Shown here piece by piece: positions 23,377 to 32,613 of a stretch of DNA of 64,000 nt. The notes under the pieces are model-generated. The model ran no database searches, was not told where the DNA came from, and saw nothing but the letters and a program-made list of their open reading frames with translations. The translations under genes were made by a program, and so were the position numbers. Location of the stretch: positions 186,001 through 250,000 of the forward strand of contig NZ_JADEVO010000002.1 in NCBI RefSeq assembly GCF_017114825.1, read 5' to 3'. The stretch's first letter is position 1, and every line of letters begins with the position of its first letter. This DNA is from Pseudomonas gregormendelii (GTDB taxonomy: Bacteria; Pseudomonadota; Gammaproteobacteria; Pseudomonadales; Pseudomonadaceae).

Positions 23377-23934
23377 ATGCCACGCTGCTTTTGGTGTTCC
23401 GAAGATCCGCTGTACATGGCTTATCACGATCAGGAGTGGGGCGCGCCGCTTCGCGATGCGCAGGGACTGTTCGAGTTGCTTTTGCTCGAAGGGTTCCAGG
23501 CCGGTCTTTCCTGGATCACCGTGTTGCGCAAACGCGAGCGTTATCGCGAAGTGCTGTTTTGCTTCGATGTGCAGCGTGTGGCGCAAATGAGCGATGCGGA
23601 AATCGATGAATTGATGCTCGATCCCGGCATTATCCGCAATCGACTGAAACTCAACGCGGCCCGGCGTAATGCCCAGGCCTGGCTGGCGCTGGAGGACCCG
23701 GTTGCGTTCCTCTGGTCGTTTGTCGGCGGAACGCCGGTGATCAATCATTTCAAGGACCGCAGCGAAGTGCCAGCCGTGACGCCCGTGGCGGTAGAAATGA
23801 GCAAGGGCCTGAAAAAAGCCGGGTTCACCTTTGTCGGGCCCACCATCTGTTACGCGCTGATGCAGGCATCGGGCATGGTCATGGACCACACCCGCGATTG
23901 CGATCGTTACGCGACCTTGGCGAACGGCGGTTAG
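23377..23934 (+). CDS. tag: DNA-3-methyladenine glycosylase I
   Basis: Tag removes 3-methyladenine from alkylated DNA in base-excision repair. The ATG at 23377 gives 185 residues, the usual length, beginning [20 protein letters not shown]. The zinc ligands known in E. coli Tag are all present: Cys4, His17, and His171 and Cys175 in [21 protein letters not shown] is the conserved helix near the active site. The same frame is open 360 codons upstream through glyQ antisense, which is not coding. lpxL follows 40 bases downstream in the same direction. Confidence 0.96.
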   Translation: MPRCFWCSEDPLYMAYHDQEWGAPLRDAQGLFELLLLEGFQAGLSWITVLRKRERYREVLFCFDVQRVAQMSDAEIDELMLDPGIIRNRLKLNAARRNAQAWLALEDPVAFLWSFVGGTPVINHFKDRSEVPAVTPVAVEMSKGLKKAGFTFVGPTICYALMQASGMVMDHTRDCDRYATLANGG

Positions 23935-23974
23935 AATGGCCGCCTCGCACACAGCACAAGATCAGGAGTGACCT

Positions 23975-24862
23975 GTGGATAAGTTTAAAGGCGCCTTGCT
24001 GGTAGGCGCTCTGCGGTTGTTTGCCCTGCTTCCGTGGCGCGCCGTGCAGGCTGTCGGCTCGGCCATCGGCTGGGTGATGTGGAAAACCCCCAACCGCTCG
24101 CGCGATGTGGTGCGGATCAACCTGGCCAAGTGTTTCCCCGAGATGGACCCGGCCGAGCGTGAACAGCTGGTGGGTCGCAGCCTGCGGGACATCGGCAAAT
24201 CGCTGACCGAGAGTGCCTGCGCGTGGATCTGGCCGGCGCAGCGTTCGATCGACCTGGTGCGTGAAGTCGAAGGTCTGGACGTGCTGAAGGACGCCCTGGC
24301 TTCGGGCAAAGGCGTTGTGGGCATTACCAGTCACTTGGGCAACTGGGAAGTGCTGAACCATTTCTATTGCAGCCAGTGCAAGCCGATCATTTTCTACCGA
24401 CCACCGAAGTTGAAGGCGGTGGATGATTTACTGCGCAAACAGCGAGTACAACTGGGCAACCGGGTCGCGGCTTCCACCAAGGAAGGCATTCTCAGCGTGA
24501 TCAAGGAGGTGCGCAAAGGTGGCGCAGTGGGTATTCCTGCGGACCCTGAGCCGGCAGAGTCTGCCGGGATTTTCGTGCCGTTTTTCGCCACCCAGGCCCT
24601 GACCAGCAAGTTTGTGCCAAACATGCTGGCCGGCGGCAAAGCCGTCGGCGTCTTTCTGCATGCACTGCGGCTGCCGGACGGTTCGGGTTACAAAGTGATA
24701 CTCGAAGCAGCGCCTGATGCGATGTACAGCACCGACACCGAGACGTCCTGCGCGGCGATGAGCAAGGTGGTGGAGCGTTATGTCGGTGCGTATCCAAGCC
24801 AGTACATGTGGAGCATGAAACGCTTCAAGAAGCGTCCACCGGGCGAAGAGCGCTGGTACTGA
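23975..24862 (+). CDS. lpxL: lipid A biosynthesis lauroyl-type acyltransferase (LpxL/HtrB family)
   Basis: This inner-membrane enzyme adds a secondary acyl chain to lipid A. The 295-residue product starts from GTG at 23975 with AGGAG seven bases upstream. An N-terminal membrane helix (GALLVGALRLFALLPW) precedes the HX4E acyltransferase motif HLGNWE, and the conserved block GGAVGIPADPEP follows. Pseudomonads carry more than one LpxL, and the one next to tag in P. aeruginosa is a 2-hydroxylaurate-related late acyltransferase; which acyl chain this one adds cannot be told here. The start codon lies inside a perfect DnaA box (23974-23982). Confidence 0.92.
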   Translation: MDKFKGALLVGALRLFALLPWRAVQAVGSAIGWVMWKTPNRSRDVVRINLAKCFPEMDPAEREQLVGRSLRDIGKSLTESACAWIWPAQRSIDLVREVEGLDVLKDALASGKGVVGITSHLGNWEVLNHFYCSQCKPIIFYRPPKLKAVDDLLRKQRVQLGNRVAASTKEGILSVIKEVRKGGAVGIPADPEPAESAGIFVPFFATQALTSKFVPNMLAGGKAVGVFLHALRLPDGSGYKVILEAAPDAMYSTDTETSCAAMSKVVERYVGAYPSQYMWSMKRFKKRPPGEERWY

Positions 24863-24873
24863 GGGTGGATACC

Positions 24874-24951
24874 CCCGTAGAAGTTGGCGCAGCCTGCGAT
24901 CTTTTGATTTGAAAAGGTCAAAAGATCGCAGGCTGCGCCAGCTCCTACGGG
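24874..24951. repeat. long inverted repeat of the GTAGGAGCTGGCGCAGCCTGCG family
   Basis: Two arms of about 32 bases (24875-24909 and 24918-24951) pair to form a long hairpin with GATCTTTTGA at the tip. Another member of the same family is at 56127-56210. It sits between convergent lpxL and the TPR gene, and its right arm contains the stop codon of the TPR gene. Such elements are common between genes in P. fluorescens-group chromosomes and may end transcription here. Confidence 0.85.
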
Positions 24952-25256
24952 TGGCGGTCTAGTTTCTTCAGGAATACGGTCATTTCTTTTTCCGCCTGCT
25001 TGTCGCCATGGGCCCGGGCAGCCTCCAGGCCCATGTCCCAAGCCTGGCGGGCGGCTGCGAAGTCAGCCTGCGCCAGATACGCCTTGCCCAATAGCTTCCA
25101 GGCCGCCGAATACTTCGGATCGAACGCTACACAGCGCTGGAAATGCTCGGCCGCCTTGGCGTTCTCCCCAAGATCCAGGTAACCCTTACCCAGGCCGAAG
25201 CGCAGCAATGCGTTATCCACACCCTTGGCGAGCATTTTTTCCAGGGATTCGAGCAT
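24945..25256 (-). CDS. small tetratricopeptide-repeat protein
   Basis: A 103-residue protein beginning MLESLEKMLAKGVDNALLRF, with about two and a half TPR units: LLRFGLGKGYLDLGENAKAA, then CVAFDPKYSAAWKLLGKAYL, then DFAAARQAWDMGLEAA. TPRs mediate protein binding; the partner is unknown. No signal peptide is seen, so it is probably cytoplasmic. A conserved gene of this kind lies near trkA and lpxL in other pseudomonads. Its last two codons and stop (24945-24947) come from the arm of the adjacent intergenic repeat, so its natural C-terminus may have been changed by repeat insertion. A perfect DnaA box lies inside at 25213-25221. Confidence 0.88.
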   Translation of the reverse strand: MLESLEKMLAKGVDNALLRFGLGKGYLDLGENAKAAEHFQRCVAFDPKYSAAWKLLGKAYLAQADFAAARQAWDMGLEAARAHGDKQAEKEMTVFLKKLDRHP

Positions 25257-25290
25257 GGATTACCCTCTGATTGATTTGTGATCATGAGAT

Positions 25291-25324
25291 TGCCTGTGGG
25301 AGCAAGGCTTGCCCGCGATGAGGC
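25291..25324. repeat. REP-type palindrome
   Basis: TGTGGGAGCAAGGCTTGCCCGCGATG-type sequence, the common REP element of fluorescent pseudomonads, lies between the TPR gene and the trkA stop. The GCAAGGCTTGC core is palindromic. Confidence 0.75.
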
Positions 25325-25348
25325 CAATGAACTCACCACAAAACTGGC

Positions 25349-26722
25349 TTAGAAGAAGCTCAACCCCACATGGAACAGCTTCTCCACATCCCGGATATGC
25401 TTTTTATCCACAAGGAACAGGATCACATGGTCCCCCGCCTCGATCACTGTGTCGTCATGGGCAATGATCACTTCTTCATCGCGTATGATCGCACCAATGG
25501 TCGTGCCCGGTGGCAGGCCAATGTTCTCGATGGCCTTGCCGATCACCTTGCTTGATTTCTCATCGCCGTGGGCAATCGCTTCGATCGCTTCGGCCGCACC
25601 CCGGCGCAATGAGTGCACGCTGACGATGTCGCCGCGGCGCACGTGGGCGAGCAAGGTGCCGATGGTTGCGAGCTGCGGACTGATGGCGATATCGATGTCG
25701 CCGCCCTGAATCAAATCGACATAGGCCGGGTTGTTGATGATCGTCATCACCTTCTTCGCGCCCAGGCGTTTAGCCAGCAGCGAAGACATGATGTTGGCTT
25801 CATCGTCGTTGGTCAGGGCCAGGAACAGGTCGGCGTCGGCGATGTTTTCTTCCAGCAGCAGATCACGGTCCGAAGCGCTGCCCTGCAACACCACGGTACT
25901 GTCCAGGGTATCTGACAGATGCCGGCAGCGTATCGGGTTCATCTCGATGATCTTGACCTGGTAGCGGCTTTCGATCGCCTCGGCCAGGCGTTCGCCGATC
26001 TGCCCGCCCCCGGCAATCACTATGCGTTTGTAGGTTTCATCCAGGCGGCGCATTTCGCTCATCACCGCGCGAATATTCGCTTTGGCGGCGATGAAAAACA
26101 CTTCGTCGTCGGCTTCGATCACGGTGTCGCCCTGGGGCAGGATCGGGCGGTCCCGGCGGAAAATCGCCGCGACGCGGGTTTCGACATTTGGCATATGTTC
26201 GCGCAACTGGCGAAGTTGCTGGCCCACCAGCGGCCCGCCGTAATAGGCCTTCACCGCCACCAATTGCGCTTTGCCTTCGGCGAAGTCGATGACCTGTAGC
26301 GCGCCCGGGTGTTGAATCAGGCGCTTGATGTAGTTGGTTACCACCTGTTCCGGGCTGATCAGCACGTCGACCGGGATCGCTTCATTGTCAAACAATTCGG
26401 AGCGGGTGAGGTATGCCGCTTCACGTACCCGGGCGATCTTGGTCGGGGTGTGGAACAGGGTGTGGGCCACCTGGCACGCGACCATGTTGGTTTCGTCGCT
26501 GTTGGTCACCGCCACCAGCATGTCGGCGTCGTCCGCGCCCGCTTGACGCAGCACCGTGGGCAATGAGCCGCGGCCTTGCACGGTGCGGATGTCCAGGCGG
26601 TCGCCGAGGTCACGCAGGCGTTCGCTGTCGGTGTCGACCACAGTGATGTCATTGGCTTCGCTGGCCAGGTGCTCGGCCAGCGAACCACCTACCTGCCCTG
26701 CGCCGAGGATGATGATTTTCAT
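25349..26722 (-). CDS. trkA: Trk potassium transport system NAD-binding protein TrkA
   Basis: TrkA is the cytoplasmic regulatory ring of the Trk K+ uptake system and binds NAD(H). The 457-residue product has two tandem RCK units. The first Rossmann motif is [13 protein letters not shown] at the N-terminus; the second is [13 protein letters not shown] at about residue 240. Each is followed by a TrkA-C domain. The channel subunit TrkH is not nearby. rsmB ends 23 bases upstream in the same direction. A perfect DnaA box lies inside at 25404-25412. Confidence 0.97.
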   Translation of the reverse strand: MKIIILGAGQVGGSLAEHLASEANDITVVDTDSERLRDLGDRLDIRTVQGRGSLPTVLRQAGADDADMLVAVTNSDETNMVACQVAHTLFHTPTKIARVREAAYLTRSELFDNEAIPVDVLISPEQVVTNYIKRLIQHPGALQVIDFAEGKAQLVAVKAYYGGPLVGQQLRQLREHMPNVETRVAAIFRRDRPILPQGDTVIEADDEVFFIAAKANIRAVMSEMRRLDETYKRIVIAGGGQIGERLAEAIESRYQVKIIEMNPIRCRHLSDTLDSTVVLQGSASDRDLLLEENIADADLFLALTNDDEANIMSSLLAKRLGAKKVMTIINNPAYVDLIQGGDIDIAISPQLATIGTLLAHVRRGDIVSVHSLRRGAAEAIEAIAHGDEKSSKVIGKAIENIGLPPGTTIGAIIRDEEVIIAHDDTVIEAGDHVILFLVDKKHIRDVEKLFHVGLSFF

Positions 26723-26745
26723 CCAGTCACTCCCTTGAAGTCCGG

Positions 26746-28056
26746 TTAACCGCGCGCGGCGGCGATCTTGATCAGCTTGGCGTAGTAGAAACCGTCATGT
26801 CCGCCTTGCTGGGCGAGCAACTGACGGCCGTGGGGCTGCTTGATGCCAGCGGTCGTCGCGAGATCGAGCTCGCGGGCGCCCGGGGTGCGGGCGAGGAAGG
26901 CTTCAATGACTTCAGTGTTCTCGGTCGGCAATGTGGAGCAGGTGGCGTAAAGGAGGATGCCGCCGACTTCCAGGGATATCCACATGGCGTCCAGCAACTC
27001 GCCCTGAAGAACCGCCAGTGCGGCGATGTCGTCGGGTTGGCGAGTCAGCTTGATGTCCGGATGACGCCGGATGACGCCGGTCGCCGAGCATGGGGCGTCG
27101 AGCAGGATGCGCTGGAAGGGTTTGCCGTCCCACCAGGTGGCGGTATCGCGGCCATCGGCAGCAATCAGCTCGGCGCTCAGGCCCAGGCGGGCGAGGTTTT
27201 CCCGCACACGCACCAGGCGCTTGGCCTCCAGGTCGACGGCGACGACGCCCGCCAGCTCGGGCTCGGCTTCGAGGATATGGCAGGTCTTGCCGCCCGGCGC
27301 GCAGCATGCGTCCAGTACCCGTTGGCCCGGTGCCAGGTCGAGCAGATCGGCGGCCAGTTGCGCCGCCTCGTCCTGCACGCTGATCCAGCCTTCGGCGAAC
27401 CCAGGCAGGCTGCGCACATCGGCAGCCGTGTCGAGGATGATGCCATCCTGGCTGTAGACGCATGGGCTGGCGGCGATGCCCGCTTCACTCAACAGTCCGA
27501 GGTAGGCGTCGCGGCTGTGATGACGGCGATTGACCCGCAGAATCATCGGTGGATGCGCGTTATTCGCTGCACAAATGGCTTCCCACTGCTCGGGCCAGAA
27601 TGCCTTGAGCGATTTCTGCAGCCAGCGTGGATGGGCGGTGCGCACCACCGGATCATGTTCCAGCTCGGCCAGCAGCGTTTCACTTTCACGCTGGGCACGG
27701 CGCAGCACGGCGTTGAGCAGCGCCTTGGCCCATGGTTTTTTCAGCTTGTCGGCGCAACCGACGGTTTCACCAATGGCGGCGTGGGCGGGAACCCGGGTGT
27801 AGAGCAGTTGGTACAGGCCAACCAGCAACAGCGCCTCGACATCGGCGTCTGCCGCCTTGAAGGGTTTTTGCAGCAGCTTTGCCGCGAGCGCCGACAGGCG
27901 TGGCTGCCAGCGCGCAGTACCGAACGCCAGATCCTGGGTGAAGCCGCGATCGCGGTCTTCAACCTTGTCCATTTGCGTGGGCAGTGAACTGTTGAGCGAG
28001 GCTTTGCCGTTAAGCACAGCGGCGAGCGCCTTGGCGGCGGCGAGACGCGGGTTCAT
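26746..28056 (-). CDS. rsmB: 16S rRNA (cytosine-967 C5) methyltransferase RsmB
   Basis: RsmB (Sun/Fmu) methylates C967 of 16S rRNA. The ATG at 28056 gives 436 residues, the family length, starting [20 protein letters not shown]; the open frame extends 45 codons into fmt without similarity. An N-terminal NusB-like domain is followed by the SAM motif [12 protein letters not shown]. The two cysteines of the m5C mechanism appear in [15 protein letters not shown] and [11 protein letters not shown]. It overlaps the fmt stop by 4 bases. The order def-fmt-rsmB-trkA is widely conserved. Confidence 0.97.
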   Translation of the reverse strand: MNPRLAAAKALAAVLNGKASLNSSLPTQMDKVEDRDRGFTQDLAFGTARWQPRLSALAAKLLQKPFKAADADVEALLLVGLYQLLYTRVPAHAAIGETVGCADKLKKPWAKALLNAVLRRAQRESETLLAELEHDPVVRTAHPRWLQKSLKAFWPEQWEAICAANNAHPPMILRVNRRHHSRDAYLGLLSEAGIAASPCVYSQDGIILDTAADVRSLPGFAEGWISVQDEAAQLAADLLDLAPGQRVLDACCAPGGKTCHILEAEPELAGVVAVDLEAKRLVRVRENLARLGLSAELIAADGRDTATWWDGKPFQRILLDAPCSATGVIRRHPDIKLTRQPDDIAALAVLQGELLDAMWISLEVGGILLYATCSTLPTENTEVIEAFLARTPGARELDLATTAGIKQPHGRQLLAQQGGHDGFYYAKLIKIAAARG

Positions 28057-29012
28057 TGCGCCTCCACCGCTTGGCCGAGGACGGTGCCGAGGGCGAATCT
28101 CTCGCGACGGCTGTTGAACAGGTCGCTGAAGTTCAGCGCCTTGCCGCCGGGTAATTGCAGGCGCGTCAGGCACAGCGCCTGCTCGCCGCAAGCCACGACC
28201 AGTCCATCCTTGCTGGCGCCAAGGATTTCACCCGGGGCACCCTGCCCTTCAGCGAGGTTCGCGGCCAGGACTTTCAGCGCTTCGCCATTGAGAGAGCTGT
28301 GGGTGATTGGCCAGGGGTTGAAGGCGCGCACCAGACGTTCCAGCTCTAGCGCCGGGCGACTCCAGTCGATGCGCGCTTCGTCCTTGTTCAACTTATGTGC
28401 GTAGGTGGCGAGGCTGTCGTCCTGCACCTCGCCTTCCAGCGTTCCGGCAGCCAGCCCGGCGATCGCCTGCACCACTGCCGGCGGACCCATTTCAGCCAGC
28501 CGGTCATGGAGACTGCCACCGGTGTCTTTACCGGTGATCGGCGTGGTGACCTTAAGCAGCATCGGCCCGGTATCGAGGCCCAGCTCCATGCGCATCACGG
28601 TGACGCCACTTTCGCTGTCACCGGCTTCGACGGCACGCTGGATTGGCGCCGCTCCGCGCCAGCGCGGGAGCAAAGAGGCATGACTGTTGATGCAGCCCAG
28701 GCGTGGGATATCCAGCACCACTTGCGGCAGGATCAGGCCGTAGGCGACCACCACCAGCAGGTCCGGGTTCAGTGCAGCCAATTCGGCTTGGGCGTCTTCA
28801 TTGCGCAGGGTCGGCGGCTGCAGCACCGGAATATGATTTTCCAGAGCGAGCTGCTTGACCGGGCTTGGCATCAGCTTTTGCCCACGGCCCGCCGGGCGGT
28901 CCGGCTGGGTGTAGACCGCGACAATCTCGTAAGGGCTGGCGAGCAGCGCCTTGAGGTGTTCGGCGGCGAATTCCGGGGTGCCGGCAAAGACGATGCGCAG
29001 TGGCTCAGTCAT
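28053..29012 (-). CDS. fmt: methionyl-tRNA formyltransferase
   Basis: Fmt formylates initiator Met-tRNA using 10-formyl-tetrahydrofolate. The 319-residue product starts [20 protein letters not shown] and has the catalytic segment [20 protein letters not shown]. It lies 58 bases after def and overlaps rsmB by 4 bases. An intrinsic terminator lies between def and fmt, so fmt needs its own promoter or read-through. Confidence 0.98.
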   Translation of the reverse strand: MTEPLRIVFAGTPEFAAEHLKALLASPYEIVAVYTQPDRPAGRGQKLMPSPVKQLALENHIPVLQPPTLRNEDAQAELAALNPDLLVVVAYGLILPQVVLDIPRLGCINSHASLLPRWRGAAPIQRAVEAGDSESGVTVMRMELGLDTGPMLLKVTTPITGKDTGGSLHDRLAEMGPPAVVQAIAGLAAGTLEGEVQDDSLATYAHKLNKDEARIDWSRPALELERLVRAFNPWPITHSSLNGEALKVLAANLAEGQGAPGEILGASKDGLVVACGEQALCLTRLQLPGGKALNFSDLFNSRRERFALGTVLGQAVEAQ

Positions 29013-29023
29013 GGGAGCGATCT

Positions 29024-29058
29024 CTGAAAAAGAAAAAGGCTTGCCGCAGCAAGCCTTT
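29024..29058 (-). terminator. intrinsic terminator between def and fmt
   Basis: On the minus strand AAAGGCTTGC pairs with GCAAGCCTTT around TGCG, followed by TTTTTCTTTTTC. It follows the def stop by about a dozen bases and precedes the fmt start. Confidence 0.8.
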
Positions 29059-29070
29059 GAAAGGAGGGCA

Positions 29071-29577
29071 TCAAGCGTTTTGGCGATGGAGCTTTTCCAG
29101 TTTCTTCTTGATTCGGTCGCGTTTCAGGTTTGAGAGGTAGTCGACGAACAATTTGCCGTTGAGGTGGTCGCATTCGTGCTGGATGCACACGGCGAGCAGG
29201 CCTTCGGCGATCAGTTCGTAAGGCTGGCCGTCGCGGTCCAGGGCCTTGACCTTGACCTTTTGCGGGCGATCGACATTTTCGTAGAAGCCCGGCACCGAGA
29301 GGCACCCTTCCTGATATTGTTCCATCTCGTCGGTCAGTGATTCGAACTCGGGGTTGATGAAAACCCGCGGCTCGCTGCGGTCTTCGGAGAGGTCCATCAC
29401 GACGATACGTTTGTGCACGTTGACCTGGGTCGCGGCGAGGCCGATGCCTGGCGCTTCATACATTGTTTCAAACATGTCGTCGACCAACTGACGCACTTCG
29501 TCGTCCACTACAGCCACAGGTTTGGCGATAGTGCGCAGGCGCGAGTCGGGAAATTCGAGGATGTCTAAAATGGCCAT
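29071..29577 (-). CDS. def: peptide deformylase
   Basis: Def removes the N-formyl group from new proteins using a metal ion. The ATG at 29577 gives 168 residues, the usual length, starting [20 protein letters not shown]. All three motifs are present: [16 protein letters not shown] and QHECDHLNG. The open frame begins 40 codons earlier but has no similarity there. It is divergent from the LysM gene. Confidence 0.98.
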   Translation of the reverse strand: MAILDILEFPDSRLRTIAKPVAVVDDEVRQLVDDMFETMYEAPGIGLAATQVNVHKRIVVMDLSEDRSEPRVFINPEFESLTDEMEQYQEGCLSVPGFYENVDRPQKVKVKALDRDGQPYELIAEGLLAVCIQHECDHLNGKLFVDYLSNLKRDRIKKKLEKLHRQNA

Positions 29578-29746
29578 AAGCTTATTTGCTGCACGTGTGA
29601 GGTAAAGTCGGGTCGATGGCCTGGCGGGTCCGAAGATGCAGGCTACCGTTGTGAAGCGTAGCTCCCTTTTCTCTGCAAAGAGTCGGGAGCGAGCCACGAG
29701 GGCTCTGGCGTTTCACGCGAACGCACATAATAAAGGGATTCACCGC

Positions 29747-30772
29747 ATGAGGAAATCACTACTCGCCCTGCTGCTTCTGGCTTCAGCCGGTTTAGCGCAT
29801 GGGCAAGTGCAACTCAGGGAAGGTTTTCCACAGCAATACACGGTGGTTACCGGCGACACACTCTGGGACATCTCTGGAAAATTCTTGCGCGAGCCATGGA
29901 AGTGGCCGGAGTTATGGCAAGCCAATCCCCAGATCGAAAACCCCAATCTCATCTATCCGGGCGACTCGCTGACGCTGGTCTACATCAACGGCCAGCCGCG
30001 CCTGACCCTCAATCGCGGGGCTTCCAGGGGCACTATCAAGTTGTCGCCGCGTATTCGCAGTTCACCGGTGGCGGATGCCATTCCGAGCATTCCGCTGCAA
30101 TCGATTAACAGCTTCCTGTTGAGCAATCGTATCGTCGACAAGGTCGAGGACTTCGACAAGGCGCCCTATATCGTTGCCGGCGATGCCGAGCGCGTACTCA
30201 GCGGCACCGGAGACCGCATCTTCGCCCGCGGGCAATTTGATCCGAACCAGCCAGTGTACGGAATCTTCCGCCAGGGCAAGGTTTACACCGACCCCGAGAG
30301 CAAGGAGTTCCTCGGGATCAACGCGGACGATATCGGCGGCGGCGAGATCGTGGCCGCCGAGGGCGATGTCGCCACCCTGGCACTGCAGCGCACTACCCAG
30401 GAGGTGCGCCTGGGGGATCGGCTGTTCAGTGGCGAGGAGCGTTCGATCAATTCCACCTTCATGCCCAGTGCGCCAAAGACCGACATCAAGGGTTTGATCA
30501 TTGATGTGCCGCGTGGGGTGACCCAGATCGGTGCGATGGATGTCGTCACGTTGAACAAGGGGCAGCGCGACGGATTGGCCGAAGGCAATGTGCTGGTGGT
30601 GATGAAAACCGGTGAAACCGTGCGGGACCGCATCACCGGTCAGCCGTTGAAGATTCCCGATGAGCGCGCCGGGTTGCTAATGGTTTTCCGCACCTACGAC
30701 AAACTCAGTTACGGCCTGGTCCTCAATGCTTCGCGGTCTTTAGCGGTGATGGACAAAGTACGAAATCCGTAA
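29747..30772 (+). CDS. secreted LysM peptidoglycan-binding protein
   Basis: A 341-residue exported protein starting MRKSLLALLLLASAGLAHGQ, a clear signal peptide cleaved after about residue 19. One LysM domain lies at about residues 28-78 (YTVVTGDTLWDISGKF then NPNLIYPGDSLTLV). The rest is a beta-rich region of unknown role that is conserved in the pseudomonad gene found between def and dprA. It probably binds the cell wall in the periplasm. It is divergent from def and upstream of dprA. Confidence 0.9.
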   Translation: MRKSLLALLLLASAGLAHGQVQLREGFPQQYTVVTGDTLWDISGKFLREPWKWPELWQANPQIENPNLIYPGDSLTLVYINGQPRLTLNRGASRGTIKLSPRIRSSPVADAIPSIPLQSINSFLLSNRIVDKVEDFDKAPYIVAGDAERVLSGTGDRIFARGQFDPNQPVYGIFRQGKVYTDPESKEFLGINADDIGGGEIVAAEGDVATLALQRTTQEVRLGDRLFSGEERSINSTFMPSAPKTDIKGLIIDVPRGVTQIGAMDVVTLNKGQRDGLAEGNVLVVMKTGETVRDRITGQPLKIPDERAGLLMVFRTYDKLSYGLVLNASRSLAVMDKVRNP

Positions 30773-30798
30773 GCCTGCTTCACAAGTTACCAACAGAC

Positions 30799-30829
30799 TT
30801 ATCCACAGCTTATGCCCGTTTGAACGGGC
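30799..30829. other. DnaA box and small palindrome before dprA
   Basis: A perfect DnaA box TTATCCACA (30799-30807) is followed by the palindrome GCCCGTT-TG-AACGGGC (30814-30829), without a T-run. It lies between the LysM gene and dprA and could be an operator or a hairpin in the mRNA. Confidence 0.4.
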
Positions 30830-30852
30830 CTCATAACGATCAAGGATGATCC

Positions 30853-31953
30853 ATGACATTCTCTGCTGCTGCAGCTGTTTCGCCTGCCGAACTGGAGGCG
30901 CGTCTGCGTCTGCATCGCTTACCCGAACTGGGGCCGGCGCGGTTTAAAAAGCTACTGGATGCCTTCGGCTCGGCCTCAAAAGCGCTGAGCGCGCCGGCCA
31001 ACGCCTGGAAGTCTCTGGGCCTTCCATTCGCTTGCGCCGAGGGCCGCCGCGATCCCGATGTGCGCGATGGTGCTTACCACGCATTGGCCTGGCTGGAGCG
31101 TCCGGGCCAGCATTTACTGATGTGGGACCAACCTGACTACCCGGCGCTGCTGGCGGAAATCAGCGACCCGCCGCCCTTGTTATTTGTCGCGGGCGATCCC
31201 GGTATCCTGGACAAACCACAGTTGGCGATGGTCGGCAGTCGTCGCGCATCTCGTCCGGGGATGGACACGGCCGCAGCGTTCTCCCGCAGCCTGGCCGGTG
31301 CCGGTTTTGTGATTACCAGTGGTCTGGCCCTTGGCATCGACGCCGCAGCGCACCAGGCGGCTCTGGACGTGGGCGGGCGAACGGTCGGGGTACTTGGCAC
31401 GGGACTTGAAAAGTTTTATCCACAGCGCAATCGCAGGCTGGCAGACGCCATGATTGCCTCTGGCAGCGCAGTGGTTTCGGAGTTTCCGCTGGACGCGGCC
31501 CCCACCGCCAGCAACTTCCCGCGGCGCAACAGAATTATCAGTGGTTTGTCCCTCGGCGTACTGGTGGTCGAGGCGAGCGTCGCCAGTGGTTCGTTGATTA
31601 CCGCCAGGCTGGCGGCGGAGCAAGGGCGTGAGGTTTATGCGATTCCGGGATCGATTCATCATCCCGGCGCCAAGGGCTGTCATCAGCTGATTCGCGATGG
31701 TGCCATGCTGGTGGAAACCATCGAGCACATTCTTGAAGCCTTGCGCGGTTGGCAACAGGTGTCATTTTCCCCAACTGTGCCGGCGGTGACCCACCCCCTG
31801 CTCGCGTTGCTTCACGCGGCGCCGCATACCAGTGAATCGTTGGCCATCAGCAGCGGCTGGGCATTGCCCAAGGTGCTGGCCGCGCTGACCGAACTGGAAA
31901 TGGACGGTCGGGCGGTGTGTGAAAGCGGTCGCTGGTTTGCGCGGGTGAGCTAG
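30853..31953 (+). CDS. dprA: DNA-processing protein DprA (Smf)
   Basis: DprA protects incoming single-stranded DNA and loads RecA during natural transformation; many non-competent bacteria keep it. The 366-residue product has an N-terminal SAM-like domain, then the Rossmann core with MVGSRRASRPG, TSGLALGIDAAAHQAAL and FPRRNRIISGLS, and a C-terminal winged-helix (DprA domain 3) region. The start has AAGGATGA just upstream. tsaC follows after 54 bases. A perfect DnaA box is at 31416-31424. Confidence 0.96.
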   Translation: MTFSAAAAVSPAELEARLRLHRLPELGPARFKKLLDAFGSASKALSAPANAWKSLGLPFACAEGRRDPDVRDGAYHALAWLERPGQHLLMWDQPDYPALLAEISDPPPLLFVAGDPGILDKPQLAMVGSRRASRPGMDTAAAFSRSLAGAGFVITSGLALGIDAAAHQAALDVGGRTVGVLGTGLEKFYPQRNRRLADAMIASGSAVVSEFPLDAAPTASNFPRRNRIISGLSLGVLVVEASVASGSLITARLAAEQGREVYAIPGSIHHPGAKGCHQLIRDGAMLVETIEHILEALRGWQQVSFSPTVPAVTHPLLALLHAAPHTSESLAISSGWALPKVLAALTELEMDGRAVCESGRWFARVS

Positions 31954-32007
31954 GTTTTATGAGGAAGATCGGTAAACTGCGCAGAGCCTTATTCCGGAGA
32001 GTTTTTC

Positions 32008-32565
32008 ATGGTCAACAGTTGGCGTGTGCAACAAGCCGCGCAAGCCGTTCGCTCAGGCGCGGTGATTGCCTATCCAACCGAAGCGGTCTGGGGTCTGGGT
32101 TGCGACCCCTGGGACCAGAGCGCAGTGGAACGTTTGCTGATGATCAAGGGACGGTCCATGGAGAAGGGCCTGATTCTGGTCGCCGACAATATTCGCCAGT
32201 TCGACTTCCTGTTCGAGGATTTTCCCGAGTTGTGGATGGACCGCATGGCCAGCACCTGGCCGGGACCCAACACCTGGCTGGTGCCGCACCAGAATCAGTT
32301 GCCACTGTGGATTACTGGCAAGCATGAGACCGTGGCGTTGCGCGTCAGCGATCATCCTCAGGTACGGGACTTGTGTTCACTGGTAGGGCCGTTGGTGTCC
32401 ACTTCGGCCAACCCGCAAGGTCGGCCGGCAGCGCGCACACGGATTCGCGTGGAGCAGTATTTCCGTGGGCAGGTGGATTACATCCTGGGTGGTAATTTGG
32501 GTGGGCGCAGGAATCCGAGTGTGATTCGGGACCTGGCGACGGGGCAGGTCATTCGCCCGGATTGA
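32008..32565 (+). CDS. tsaC: threonylcarbamoyl-AMP synthase TsaC (YrdC/RimN)
   Basis: TsaC makes threonylcarbamoyl-AMP from threonine, bicarbonate and ATP for t6A37 modification of tRNA. The 185-residue single-domain product contains the signature [14 protein letters not shown], the segment [11 protein letters not shown] and [10 protein letters not shown]. The ribosome site GGAGAG lies five bases before the ATG. The dprA-tsaC order is conserved in gamma-proteobacteria. Confidence 0.97.
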   Translation: MVNSWRVQQAAQAVRSGAVIAYPTEAVWGLGCDPWDQSAVERLLMIKGRSMEKGLILVADNIRQFDFLFEDFPELWMDRMASTWPGPNTWLVPHQNQLPLWITGKHETVALRVSDHPQVRDLCSLVGPLVSTSANPQGRPAARTRIRVEQYFRGQVDYILGGNLGGRRNPSVIRDLATGQVIRPD

Positions 32566-32581
32566 GACCGAGTCATCGTTC

Positions 32582-32606
32582 ATCGCGGGCAAGGCTTGCC
32601 CGCGAT
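32582..32606. repeat. REP-type palindrome between convergent genes
   Basis: ATCGCGGGCAAGG / CTTGCCCGCGAT is a near-perfect palindrome between the tsaC stop (32565) and the qorA stop (32614). It probably forms a hairpin at the mRNA 3' ends. Confidence 0.8.
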
Positions 32607-32613
32607 GGCGTCC

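Noticed and set aside
22342..23952. glyQ start at 23952
   Set aside because: The extra 219 codons are antisense to tag; the GTG at 23295 with AGGTG fits the family length.
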